Assembly (NCBI GenBank): GCA_023450085.1
Contig: JAEXHI010000027.1
Location: 1 to 64,000 of the forward strand
From: Bacteroidota bacterium
GTDB taxonomy: Bacteria > Bacteroidota > Bacteroidia > Sphingobacteriales > Sphingobacteriaceae
Direction: 5' to 3'
DNA length: 64,000 bases
Shown: one piece after another, positions 25,456 to 34,285 of the stretch
Position numbering within the stretch: the first letter of the stretch is position 1
Layout of the letters: every line of letters starts with the position of its first letter
Program-made: the position numbers and the translations under genes
Notes under the pieces: model-generated
What the model saw: the letters and a program-made list of their open reading frames with translations, nothing else
Databases searched by the model: none
What the model was told of the DNA's origin: nothing

Positions 25456-28287
25456 CTATAATTGAATATTTAAGCCTAAAGAAAACACACGCTCAATTGG
25501 ATATGAACCATTGAAGTTTTCTGGATCGGCACCGTTAAATGTTTTTGAACTTAAAGTCCACAGATTTAATCCATTCACGAATAAGCGAGTAGTTTTTACG
25601 CCAATCTTTTGCGTAAGATTTGCAGGCAAGGTATAGCCCAACTCCACGTTTCTAAGCTTCAGGAAATCTCCGTTTCTCAACCAAAAAGAGGAGGCAACAA
25701 AATTGTTCACCGCACCATTTCTTGGTCCCGAATTAGTGGTTAATCGAGGATAATTAGCCGTAGCTGCTGTTGCAGGTGTCCATCTGTTTAAATGATTTTG
25801 GTAAGCCTGCGCTGTTCCGCCCTGAAATTCCCAATAGCTGTTTCCTGAAAGGTAAACTTCTTGATTGATGACCCCTTGAAACAAAGCACTCACATCAAGT
25901 CCGCCAATGTTAAAACCTAATCGGGCGCCTAAAAACAAGCTAGGCTTTTGAGAGCCAATAGTGGTTTGATCATACTGATTAATCACGCCGTCGTTATTTA
26001 GATCTCTATATTTGATATCACCAGGTTGTGGCGTGTATCCTTCTATGGTTGGGTAACCATTAATTTCCTGCTGACTGCGGAACAATCCTTCTGCAATGTA
26101 ACCGTAGCTTTGTCCTACTGGATGGCCGGTTCTTTGCATCCAACTGTATCTTTGATTGGCTTCTGCACTGTATAACAATTTACTGTTTTGCAAGCTCGCA
26201 TTCAATCTTACCGAATAGCCCCAGTTTTTATTGCGTTCGGCCCAGTTCAATTGCGTTTCCCAGCCGTAATAGCGTTGCTTTCCAATATTTTCGCTCGGAT
26301 AAGAGATCCCCAATATGGTATTACTTAAGCCTCTTACAATGCTGAGGTCGGCATAATTGTTCCTATAATATTCTACATTTAAGCTTAACCTGTTATTTAA
26401 GAACTCTGCATCAACACCCAAATTCAGCATTTTAGCCTTCTCCCAAGTAATGGCTGGATTAGCCAAATAAGATTCGCCGATGGTAGTTGCCGCACCAGCA
26501 CTACTTCCAAAAATGGCAGCAGGCGCACCATTGTAAACTTGTTGGTAAGTGTAGTAAGCCCCATTATCTCTACCTACTTTTCCGTAAGAAGCGTAAAGTT
26601 TTAATTGGTTAAGCCAGTTTTTGTTTTTAAGGAAATCCTCCTCATGTATATTCCAGCCTAAACCAATGGCAGGGAAAAAGCCATATTTAAATCCACCATG
26701 ATCTGGGTATCTATTAGCCCCATTTTGCGCAAAAGAAACTTCTGCTAAGTACTTTTTATTATAGTTGTATGATACATGACCAGAGATGCCCTGAATAGTA
26801 TAAGGCAAGTTTGAACCATTTACCAAATTATCTCTGTTGGCCAGTACCACTGCATCAATACTGTGCAGGCCAAATCCACGTTGATAACCAAAAGACAGTT
26901 CTTGAAAATCTGATCGGTTTTGAAAAGCAATGCTATTATTATTTACCTGATCGCTATTGCTATTATACTGGCGATATACTGGTGTAGTGGTCCCAAAACC
27001 ACCAATTTGCTCAAATACAGCAAATGATTTATTTCGGATGTAGTTTTCGCTCAGGTTGCTAAAAAATGAAGCCCGTGCCTTGATCCATAAACCTTTGGTG
27101 AGGTCATCTAAATTATATTTCAGGTAAAAATCTGAAAGTACCGTTCTATTATTCGTTGCTGAATAGCCCGCACTGAGACTTTGGGCGACAATATTATTTT
27201 GAAATTGCGATGAACCCGCATAAGTACCATTGGCATTATAAATAGGATAAGCACTATTAGGCGTAGCCAACATCGCGTTGAAAATATTATCTGTAGCTGA
27301 GTTACCTGGACTATTGGTATTCATGATCCTGCCATGGATATAAAGACCTGCGCTCAGGTTGTCTGTAAGTTTAACGTCTACGTTAGAGCGAATGAAATAG
27401 CCCTTAAGATCACTATTGGTAGAATATTTAGAATTGAGTTCATCGTTTGTTTTCAACAAACCGTTTTGACTGAAATGTTCTAAATTCACAAAGAAGTGGA
27501 CAAAATCATTACCGCCACTGGTGTTTAAGCTGTACCTGGCAACCGCTGATGATTTTCTGAGCACCTCATCTGCCCAATTAACATTTGGATAACGCAAGGG
27601 ATCACTGCCAGTTTGGTAAGCGTTAATTGCTGTTGGACTAAAACCATTATTAGCCACTGAAAGCCCATCGTTAGTTAAAGCCTCATTGTATAGAGTAGCA
27701 TAATTAAAGGCGTCCAAAGGTTTTGAAATTAGGTTTTGGATAGGTTGTTGAATACCCCATTGGCTGGTAAAGCTTATTTTTTGTCCAGCAGCGATTCCTT
27801 TTTTGGTAACAATCGAAATGGCTCCACTAGCTCCTCTTACCCCCAACATGGCTAAAGAAACGGCATCTTTTAAAACCGTAATGGATTCAATCTCTTGCAT
27901 GCCTATTTCTGAGACTGATCGAGGAATACCGTCAATAAAGATCAACGGACTTTGACCTCGTAATCTGAGGGCATAACCTTCATTTAAGGGCTGTCCACTA
28001 TTTTGACTGGTGGTTAAACCCGCTAGTCTTCCCGCCAATGCAATGGGATATGAAGCCACTAAAGTGTTAGCCAATTCACCTCCAGAAATACTAGCCGAAG
28101 AGGCGGTAGAAAGATTGGTTGGCGTATTAAAATAGATAAGCTTTTTTTGTTTCTTATCTACAAGCTGCAAGGTATCTTGCTTTTTACTGGTCGTATCTGA
28201 AACCCGCTGGGCACAAGCCGTTGACACTTGATAAATCAACAAGGCACAGCAAGCAAATACCCTCAGTGTTTTGATAAAAACTGACAT
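25456..28287 (-). CDS. SusC-like TonB-dependent transporter 2, lacking the N-terminal CarboxypepD_reg-like domain
   Basis: A 943-residue SusC/RagA-type porin. After a signal peptide ending A-C-A-Q there is only a short linker (about 27-65) before the plug (L-R-L-R-G-Q-S-P-L-I-F-I-D-G-I-P, E-I-E-S-I-T-V-L-K-D, G-V-R-G-A-S-G). The about 80-residue carboxypeptidase-regulatory-like domain and the usual V-V-V-G-Y-G-T TonB box, both present in SusC 1, are missing. The barrel is complete to N-I-Q-L. No frameshift is visible, so the short form looks natural. First gene of the SusC/SusD operon, with a probable -7 box 165 nt upstream and twin operators beyond it. Confidence 0.9.
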   Translation of the reverse strand: MSVFIKTLRVFACCALLIYQVSTACAQRVSDTTSKKQDTLQLVDKKQKKLIYFNTPTNLSTASSASISGGELANTLVASYPIALAGRLAGLTTSQNSGQPLNEGYALRLRGQSPLIFIDGIPRSVSEIGMQEIESITVLKDAVSLAMLGVRGASGAISIVTKKGIAAGQKISFTSQWGIQQPIQNLISKPLDAFNYATLYNEALTNDGLSVANNGFSPTAINAYQTGSDPLRYPNVNWADEVLRKSSAVARYSLNTSGGNDFVHFFVNLEHFSQNGLLKTNDELNSKYSTNSDLKGYFIRSNVDVKLTDNLSAGLYIHGRIMNTNSPGNSATDNIFNAMLATPNSAYPIYNANGTYAGSSQFQNNIVAQSLSAGYSATNNRTVLSDFYLKYNLDDLTKGLWIKARASFFSNLSENYIRNKSFAVFEQIGGFGTTTPVYRQYNSNSDQVNNNSIAFQNRSDFQELSFGYQRGFGLHSIDAVVLANRDNLVNGSNLPYTIQGISGHVSYNYNKKYLAEVSFAQNGANRYPDHGGFKYGFFPAIGLGWNIHEEDFLKNKNWLNQLKLYASYGKVGRDNGAYYTYQQVYNGAPAAIFGSSAGAATTIGESYLANPAITWEKAKMLNLGVDAEFLNNRLSLNVEYYRNNYADLSIVRGLSNTILGISYPSENIGKQRYYGWETQLNWAERNKNWGYSVRLNASLQNSKLLYSAEANQRYSWMQRTGHPVGQSYGYIAEGLFRSQQEINGYPTIEGYTPQPGDIKYRDLNNDGVINQYDQTTIGSQKPSLFLGARLGFNIGGLDVSALFQGVINQEVYLSGNSYWEFQGGTAQAYQNHLNRWTPATAATANYPRLTTNSGPRNGAVNNFVASSFWLRNGDFLKLRNVELGYTLPANLTQKIGVKTTRLFVNGLNLWTLSSKTFNGADPENFNGSYPIERVFSLGLNIQL

Positions 28288-28458
28288 GAGTAGTTTGTTT
28301 AGGTTCGAAAAAAATGAGGTTAAATTATCAAGACAAAAGACTTTCGCGTTTAATCAATTGCCATCAATAGAAAATTGCTCAACAGCGTTTGAAATAAAGT
28401 AGCGTAAGTTTGGCTTTCATTTTAATTTGGTTAGGTTATGAATTTGTTCGATTACAAC

Positions 28459-28466
28459 CAAATATA
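28459..28466 (-). promoter_or_regulatory. Candidate -7 box of the SusC/SusD operon
   Basis: On the minus strand this reads TATATTTG, an exact TAnnTTTG match. It implies a leader of about 165 nt before the SusC 2 start codon. The twin operators lie 46 bp upstream, nearly the same spacing as in the FAD operon (47 bp). Confidence 0.55.
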
Positions 28467-28512
28467 TCCACGTTTTAATTTTTACCCGCGAGAAGACTCT
28501 GCTATTTTTCGT

Positions 28513-28543
28513 GGAAACGTTCCCAAAATTTGGGAACGTTTCC
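28513..28543 (-). promoter_or_regulatory. Twin LacI-type operators upstream of the SusC/SusD operon
   Basis: GGAAACGTTCCC (28513-28524) and GGGAACGTTTCC (28532-28543) are separated by AAAATTT. Their starts are 19 bp apart and together they form a 31-bp near-perfect palindrome. Both half-site sequence and phasing match 17210-17240. They probably bind the LacI regulator encoded at 17271. Confidence 0.7.
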
Positions 28544-28701
28544 ATAACTGCGTAATTCAACAGAAAAACAGGTGATTATCCAATAAAACTTACTCATCAC
28601 TACTAAAAGTTGTATCCCCATTTCATTAACACCTAGTGCCTCAACCCAAGCAAAAACCCTAAACAACAAACATTTAACACTTTTTAACAAGCCTTTAACA
28701 A

Positions 28702-28729
28702 TTTGGCCGTGCTTCAAAAATTAGCTTTG
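28702..28729 (+). promoter_or_regulatory. Promoter of the DUF2723 gene
   Basis: TTTG (28702-28705) and TAGCTTTG (28722-28729) are separated by 16 bp, close to the Bacteroidota -33/-7 promoter layout. The -7 box ends 17 bp before the start codon. Confidence 0.6.
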
Positions 28730-28746
28730 TTATAAACTAAACAAGT

Positions 28747-31700
28747 ATGGAAAAATATAGACGCATCAACAATTTAGCCGGATTGGTAATTTTCTTCATT
28801 GCATCCCTTGTATATTGGTTATGCATGGAGCCTACCCTAAGTTTTTGGGACTGTGGCGAGTTCATTGCCGCTTCATTTAAAATGCAAGTTGGCCATCAGC
28901 CGGGAGCTCCCCTATTTTTAATGATTGGGAAACTGTTCTCTTTGCTGGCGGGAACCGATGTAACCAAAGTTGCCTATTGGGTCAATTTCGTTTCGGTAGT
29001 TGCCAGCGGAGCAACCATCATGTTCCTTTTTTGGACCATCAACGCCATTGCACTAAAATTAGTCAGACCCGAAAATGGGAAAATGAACGGCACACAATTA
29101 TTCACCGTAATTGCTGCTGGAACCGTAGGCGCATTAGCTTATACCTTTTCAGACACCTTTTGGTTTTCGGCGGTAGAGGCCGAAGTATATGCCATTTCTA
29201 CCTTGTGTACGGCCATCGTATTTTGGGCCGCCTTGAAATGGGAAGCCCACATGAACGACAAATGGCTATTATTCATTGCCTTTATCATTGGCCTTTCCAT
29301 CGGTATGCACCTCTTAAGCCTACTCATTATTCCTTCAATCAGTTTACTGTATTACTTTAAGAAATCAGAAAAGGTGAACTTATGGGGTTCGATAAAAGCA
29401 TTTCTAATAGGCTGTTTGATATTGGGCATCATCCAATTTGGTATTATCCAGTACCTGGTTTTATTTGCAGCCAAGATTGATTTGTGGTCGGTCAACTCCT
29501 TAAAAATGGATTTCGGTCATGGTGCACTTTTATCCTTAATGGTTATCGCAGCCATGCTGGCCACTGGTATATATTACAGCATCAAAAAAAACCTGTATAA
29601 GCTTAATTTGGTCCTACTATCTACCATTTTGGTTTTATTTGGCTTTAGTTCGTATTTCATGATCATTATCAGGGCCAACGCTAAACCAAACATCAATCTA
29701 TCCAGTCCCGACAGCCCTTTATCACTATATTCCTACCTGAGCAGAACCCAGTATGAAGAAAAACCACTATTAAATGGTCAGTTTTTCGATTCTAAACCGA
29801 TAGATATCAAAGAAAAAGGAACCTCTTACAGACGGGGAGAAAACGCCTACGAAGTATCTGGAAAACAATACAGTTATGTGTATGATAGAAACGCTTTTTT
29901 CCCAAGAATTTATAGCAATAAGCCTGCCCACGTTCAATTTTATCAAAATTGGCTAGGCTTATCTCCCAACCAAAGTCCAACATTTTGGAACAGTCTTAAT
30001 TTTTTCAACAGCTATCAAGTGGGCTTTATGTATTGGCGGTATTTCTTATGGAATTTTTCAGGTCGACAAAATGATACCCAAGGACAGGGTTCCATGACCG
30101 AAGGCAACTGGACTACGGGCATCAAACCTATTGATGCTTTGAGATTGGGTAATCAAAGCCAATTACCAGCAAGTATCCAAGAAAATGCTGGTCGTAATTC
30201 ATTTTATGGTTTGCCGCTCCTACTTGGCATTTTAGGCTTAGCCTATCTTTACCGAAAAGATAAAAAAGCCACAATGGTTTTAGCTTCTCTTTTCTTTTTT
30301 ACGGGAATTGCCATCATTATATTCATCAACCAAGATCCTTTGCAAGTTAGAGAAAGAGATTATGCTTATGTAGGCTCATTTTATGTATTTGCCATCTTTA
30401 TAGGCCTGAGTGTATTTGCACTTAAAGGTTATTTGCAAAAGCTATTTGCCAACAGAACGAGCCTCGTTATTGCTACCACAATCACTTTATTTGCCGCACC
30501 GATATTAATGGCTTGGCAAGGTTGGGACGATCATGATAGAAGTGGCAAAACAACTGCTTTGGATATGGCCAAAAACTATCTTAATAGCTGCGAACCCAAT
30601 GCTATTTTATTTACCAATGCCGATAACGATACTTATCCGCTTTGGTATGCACAGGAAGTGGAAGGCATTAGAACCGATGTACGTGTAGTCAACCTGCAAT
30701 TTTTATCAACACCGTCCTATATCGATCAAATGAAGCGGACACAAAATAAATCTTCAGCCCTTCCTATCTCCATCACCAAAGAAAAATACAAAGAAGGGCT
30801 GAGAGATTACCTCTCTTATGTAGACTATGGACTAACGGATAGCGTAGAACTAAAAGATTTACTAGCCATTTTGACTTCAGACCATAATGACGATAAAATT
30901 CAAATGAACGATGGTAGTTATGAGAACTTTTTACCCTCTCAAAACCTGAAGTTGAGCATTAACCCTGTCGAAGTGATTGCAACCCACACCATTCCTGCGG
31001 AGCAAAAACATCTCATTGCAGATAAATTAGAGTGGAAATTCAATAAAGACCACATATTAAAAAACGAATTAATGATATTTGATATCATTGCCAGTAACCA
31101 ATGGAAACGACCTATTTATTTTGCCACAAACGTATCCGAAGACACCTATGTTGGACTTGATAAATATTTATATCAGGAAGGTTTTGCTTACCGATTGTTG
31201 CCTTTAACTCCTAAGACAGATGTTAGCGATAAATCAGAAAGAACCAATAACCATTTAGCTTATCAGCACTATCAAAAATTTGAATTGGATGGCTTTAAAA
31301 AGGCAAAATATCTAGATCCAGAAAGCAGAAGGGTTTTGAACACGACTTGGGCTTTTGCCAATACCTTAAGTTCAAACTTGATCCAAAACAATCAAATCAA
31401 GCAGGCTGAAAAGGTAATCAAATTGAGTTTAGATAAATTACCTTTGAAGAACAGTTCTATTTCTGATACGCTCAACAAGATTTCGTTAGTTCAAAATCTA
31501 TTTGCCATCAACAACCATGCTAACGCGAATAGGATGATCAAGGAAACTTCCAACTTTATTGACCAAGAATTTAATTATATTCTTTCGCTCACAAACAAGG
31601 AACAAAATGAGCTTATTTATGAGGTGAGACAGGGCATGTACGTACTACAGGCATTTAATGAGCTTGCCAACATCTATCATCAAAAAGACATGGCAGATCA

Positions 31701-31749
31701 ACTCAAACGAAAAATAGAAAGCCTTAGCGCACGATTTTCTGCAAGTTGA
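28747..31749 (+). CDS. DUF2723 / TMEM260-like membrane protein, putative GT-C glycosyltransferase
   Basis: A 1000-residue protein. The N-terminal half has about 11 to 12 transmembrane helices and opens with L-S-F-W-D-C-G-E-F-I-A-A, the acidic loop conserved in DUF2723 proteins; G-H-Q-P-G-A-P follows. R-E-R-D-Y-A-Y-V-G-S lies near residue 535. The C-terminal 400 residues are soluble and end in a helical TPR-like region. The family is related to human TMEM260, an O-mannosyltransferase, so a lipid-linked-sugar transferase acting outside the inner membrane is plausible. Donor and acceptor are unknown. Single-gene unit with its own promoter and terminator. Confidence 0.85.
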   Translation: MEKYRRINNLAGLVIFFIASLVYWLCMEPTLSFWDCGEFIAASFKMQVGHQPGAPLFLMIGKLFSLLAGTDVTKVAYWVNFVSVVASGATIMFLFWTINAIALKLVRPENGKMNGTQLFTVIAAGTVGALAYTFSDTFWFSAVEAEVYAISTLCTAIVFWAALKWEAHMNDKWLLFIAFIIGLSIGMHLLSLLIIPSISLLYYFKKSEKVNLWGSIKAFLIGCLILGIIQFGIIQYLVLFAAKIDLWSVNSLKMDFGHGALLSLMVIAAMLATGIYYSIKKNLYKLNLVLLSTILVLFGFSSYFMIIIRANAKPNINLSSPDSPLSLYSYLSRTQYEEKPLLNGQFFDSKPIDIKEKGTSYRRGENAYEVSGKQYSYVYDRNAFFPRIYSNKPAHVQFYQNWLGLSPNQSPTFWNSLNFFNSYQVGFMYWRYFLWNFSGRQNDTQGQGSMTEGNWTTGIKPIDALRLGNQSQLPASIQENAGRNSFYGLPLLLGILGLAYLYRKDKKATMVLASLFFFTGIAIIIFINQDPLQVRERDYAYVGSFYVFAIFIGLSVFALKGYLQKLFANRTSLVIATTITLFAAPILMAWQGWDDHDRSGKTTALDMAKNYLNSCEPNAILFTNADNDTYPLWYAQEVEGIRTDVRVVNLQFLSTPSYIDQMKRTQNKSSALPISITKEKYKEGLRDYLSYVDYGLTDSVELKDLLAILTSDHNDDKIQMNDGSYENFLPSQNLKLSINPVEVIATHTIPAEQKHLIADKLEWKFNKDHILKNELMIFDIIASNQWKRPIYFATNVSEDTYVGLDKYLYQEGFAYRLLPLTPKTDVSDKSERTNNHLAYQHYQKFELDGFKKAKYLDPESRRVLNTTWAFANTLSSNLIQNNQIKQAEKVIKLSLDKLPLKNSSISDTLNKISLVQNLFAINNHANANRMIKETSNFIDQEFNYILSLTNKEQNELIYEVRQGMYVLQAFNELANIYHQKDMADQLKRKIESLSARFSAS

Positions 31750-31756
31750 GGAATAT

Positions 31757-31790
31757 AAAAAAAGCAGTTCTTCTCAGAACTGCTTTTTTT
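31757..31790 (+). terminator. Rho-independent terminator after the DUF2723 gene
   Basis: Stem GCAGTTCT (31764-31771) / AGAACTGC (31776-31783), loop TCTC, flanked by A7 and T7, so it could work in both directions. The same stem occurs at 931-950. Confidence 0.88.
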
Positions 31791-31978
31791 ATTAGAAATC
31801 ATTTAAATTTCTTTCAAAGAAAGTGCACGAATGGCGAGGACGCCGTTCTTTGGCATCAATGCTTCCTAGCATCGAAGCTCTTTGACATCAAGCTAGGTTT
31901 AGAAAAAGCACAATACGGGGAAGACACCATTTTTTGGTTTATAATACTCATGACATAAAGACTTCTTGGTCTCAAGCC

Positions 31979-32002
31979 ACGTTTGGCGTCCCCGCCAAAC
32001 GT
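31979..32002. repeat. Perfect 10-bp hairpin in a convergent intergenic space
   Basis: Arms ACGTTTGGCG (31979-31988) and CGCCAAACGT (31993-32002) with loop TCCC. There is no T-run on either side. It lies between the DUF2723 terminator and the end of the serine hydrolase gene. Confidence 0.6.
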
Positions 32003-32023
32003 AAGACTATTTTCAAACCACTT

Positions 32024-33154
32024 CTAAGGCTTTATAATTTTCTCTGATAGTGCAATCAGCTCGCCTTGCGTACTTTGTGCGGCGTCATTGGAAAGCAAAA
32101 CAATGCCCGAGTTCGATTCTGGATAGAACACCAAATAGCTGCTAAAACCTAAACTACCGCCTGTGTGCGAAACACTTCTTTTGGTATTTCCCGTTTGTTT
32201 TACTTTCCAGTTCAATGCAATGGCCCCATCTTCCAATTTTCCAAAGGTGGGCTGGTGACTTAATTTAACCGCCTCATTTGCTTCATTAAGCTGAAATGCC
32301 ATATATTTTAACATATCGGCACTGGTAGAGGCAATACTGGCCGCAACTCGTAAATCTTCCCAATCAATCACAGGCATCACACGCCCCTTGGCATCATAAC
32401 CTTTTGCCATAAGTACTGGATGTCTTCCTGGTTGAATAAGAACGGTATTTTTCATTTTTAGCGGCTCCACAAAATGGATTTTCAAAAGGTTCTCAAATGA
32501 ATTTTGGTAAACGTTTTCCATCATATGCCCCAACAGTTGTGCTGCAGTATTACAATGGCGGGCCACGGTATTAGGAGGAACCTGCAATTTTATTTGATGA
32601 AGATCTCTATAAAAGTCCTTAATGCTATATTGACGATGAACAGAATCTAAAATATAAGGAATAGCATCTGGATTGGCATTACTAAAAAGGTCTTTATCTG
32701 GCATCCAATTAGGCAAGCCAGAAGTTAAATTAGCCAAATTAACTACCGTAATAGGCGTTCCATTGTAATTCAAATTGGGATATTCTTCTTTCAGATATTT
32801 ACGGATGTCGTCCTTCAGATCAATCTTTTTATCGATAACCGCTTTAGCCAATAAAGTGGAAGCAAAAGTTTTAGTAATAGATGCCAGCTCATAAACGGTA
32901 TTGCTGGTTGGCAATTCCTGTTTGTCTCTTGAAGTGGAGCCGTAATTGTATAGATATTGTTTTCCATCTTTGATAATTCCGATGGAAATACCCACCCTAA
33001 CGTTGTTATTCATAAATGCAGATACTGTTTGATCTACCAATGAATCTAATCCAGTTTTTAATTTATTATCGTTAGGTACTTTAGTTGGGCCGGTCTGAGC
33101 TACGCTAATCAGTGTGTACGTCAGAAAAGTTAATGAGAGTAGTGCCTTTTTCAT
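32024..33154 (-). CDS. Serine hydrolase, beta-lactamase/D-Ala-D-Ala carboxypeptidase (class C fold), atypical active site
   Basis: A 376-residue exported protein with signal peptide ending S-V-A-Q (20). S-I-T-K (Ser92, Lys95) is the SxxK motif and S-H-T-G-G (His330-Gly332) the HTG/KTG-like motif. The second motif, normally Y-x-N, reads H-C-N (residues 200-202) in the right place (P-P-N-T-V-A-R-H-C-N-T-A-A-Q-L-L-G), so the general-base tyrosine is replaced by histidine. The enzyme may be altered or use His. It lies alone on the minus strand. Substrate unknown; these proteins can be esterases, peptidases or inactive. Confidence 0.88.
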   Translation of the reverse strand: MKKALLSLTFLTYTLISVAQTGPTKVPNDNKLKTGLDSLVDQTVSAFMNNNVRVGISIGIIKDGKQYLYNYGSTSRDKQELPTSNTVYELASITKTFASTLLAKAVIDKKIDLKDDIRKYLKEEYPNLNYNGTPITVVNLANLTSGLPNWMPDKDLFSNANPDAIPYILDSVHRQYSIKDFYRDLHQIKLQVPPNTVARHCNTAAQLLGHMMENVYQNSFENLLKIHFVEPLKMKNTVLIQPGRHPVLMAKGYDAKGRVMPVIDWEDLRVAASIASTSADMLKYMAFQLNEANEAVKLSHQPTFGKLEDGAIALNWKVKQTGNTKRSVSHTGGSLGFSSYLVFYPESNSGIVLLSNDAAQSTQGELIALSEKIIKP

Positions 33155-33362
33155 CTGTTTATCATTTGTTTTTAATAAGACGAACAGATTTTCAAAAGGT
33201 TACAAGATTTTGCTATCGCTAATCAAACGTCTAATAAAACGATTCCTATCCATAAGACTAGATGTAACAAACCATAAAGGAAGCTGTCTTAATTCCGAAC
33301 CAAAACATCTACCTAGCAATTAGTTACTTAAAGCCATTCTTTAAACCTTAAAAAATAAAACT

Positions 33363-34172
33363 ATGCGCTATCCATTACTATTTCTTTACTTTTTCGGCAT
33401 TGCTTTTTTCGCAAAAGCACAAAAAACAGATACTGTTTTTATATCAGAAAAAAACATCAACCCTAAAGTTTTACGAGAAGGTACTCATCGGTATCTTGTC
33501 TATTTCAAAATGAGCAAGGACTCTGTACGAACGCAAACCCAATTTTGGACCAGAACGATTAAAAAGACCAATTACAACGGAATACCAGCCATTGAGATTG
33601 ATCAGGTATGGGAAGATAAAGACAGCATTATGCACATCGTAAAATCGGTTTCTGATGCTAAAACGATGAAACCTTTTTATCATAAAACTTGGTGGAAAGT
33701 GCTAGCTTCCAGAACAGCTACAACAAAAACAGTGAATACAACTACGGTTGATTTCTTAAACAAAACCGTTGAATACAATGGTCGCAAATTAAGTGACGCA
33801 GATACAGAAAAACAGCCAAAAGCAATATGGGAAGGTTACAAATCATCTATGGATAAGTTTTTCCTGAATTGGCATTCAGACTTAGAAACTTTTCCGCTAT
33901 TACCTTATAAAGATGGAGCAACTTTCGTTATCCCATTTTACGATCCAGGTACCGCATCTAACCTTCAAAAAGTAGCTTATACGGTGACTGGCAGTGCACA
34001 ATTAACTGGCTACGACGATCAGAAAATTGACTGTTGGTTACTGACCCACGAAAGCAAAGGCAACAAGGAAGTTTTCTGGATCAGCAAAAAAACAAATGAG
34101 GTATTGAAACTAGAGCAGGAAATCAACGGAAAACTATATCGTTATAAAATAAAGTTAGGTTTTAGTAATTAA
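33363..34172 (+). CDS. Exported protein of unknown function (DUF3108-like)
   Basis: A 269-residue protein with signal peptide MRYPLLFLYFFGIAFFAKAQ. The mature part is a single beta-rich domain of repeated amphipathic strands (Y-L-V-Y-F-K-M-S, F-W-I-S-K-K-T-N-E-V-L-K-L-E-Q-E), resembling the DUF3108 or LolA-type half-barrel fold. No catalytic motif is visible. It starts 208 bp from the divergent serine hydrolase gene. It is likely periplasmic. The fold call is tentative; the gene itself is well supported. Confidence 0.75.
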   Translation: MRYPLLFLYFFGIAFFAKAQKTDTVFISEKNINPKVLREGTHRYLVYFKMSKDSVRTQTQFWTRTIKKTNYNGIPAIEIDQVWEDKDSIMHIVKSVSDAKTMKPFYHKTWWKVLASRTATTKTVNTTTVDFLNKTVEYNGRKLSDADTEKQPKAIWEGYKSSMDKFFLNWHSDLETFPLLPYKDGATFVIPFYDPGTASNLQKVAYTVTGSAQLTGYDDQKIDCWLLTHESKGNKEVFWISKKTNEVLKLEQEINGKLYRYKIKLGFSN

Positions 34173-34190
34173 TGTATATGGAACGAAGCC

Positions 34191-34259
34191 CTATGTGTCT
34201 ATGTGGTTAATTTATAGATTTTAAACCTAAAGGAAAATTATAACCACATAGGCACATAG
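34191..34259. repeat. Imperfect 19-bp inverted repeat
   Basis: CTATGTGTCTATGTGGTTA (34191-34209) pairs with 34241-34259 with one mismatch, across 31 nt. This ACCACATAG...CACATAG text resembles repeats seen between genes in many Bacteroidota (from memory). It separates two converging genes and may end both transcripts. Confidence 0.6.
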
Positions 34260-34285
34260 TAAAAAAATAGCAGTCAATATTTGCT

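Noticed and set aside
31979..32002. A second terminator for the DUF2723 gene
   Set aside because: The hairpin is perfect but has no T-run on either strand, and a much better terminator sits at 31757-31790.
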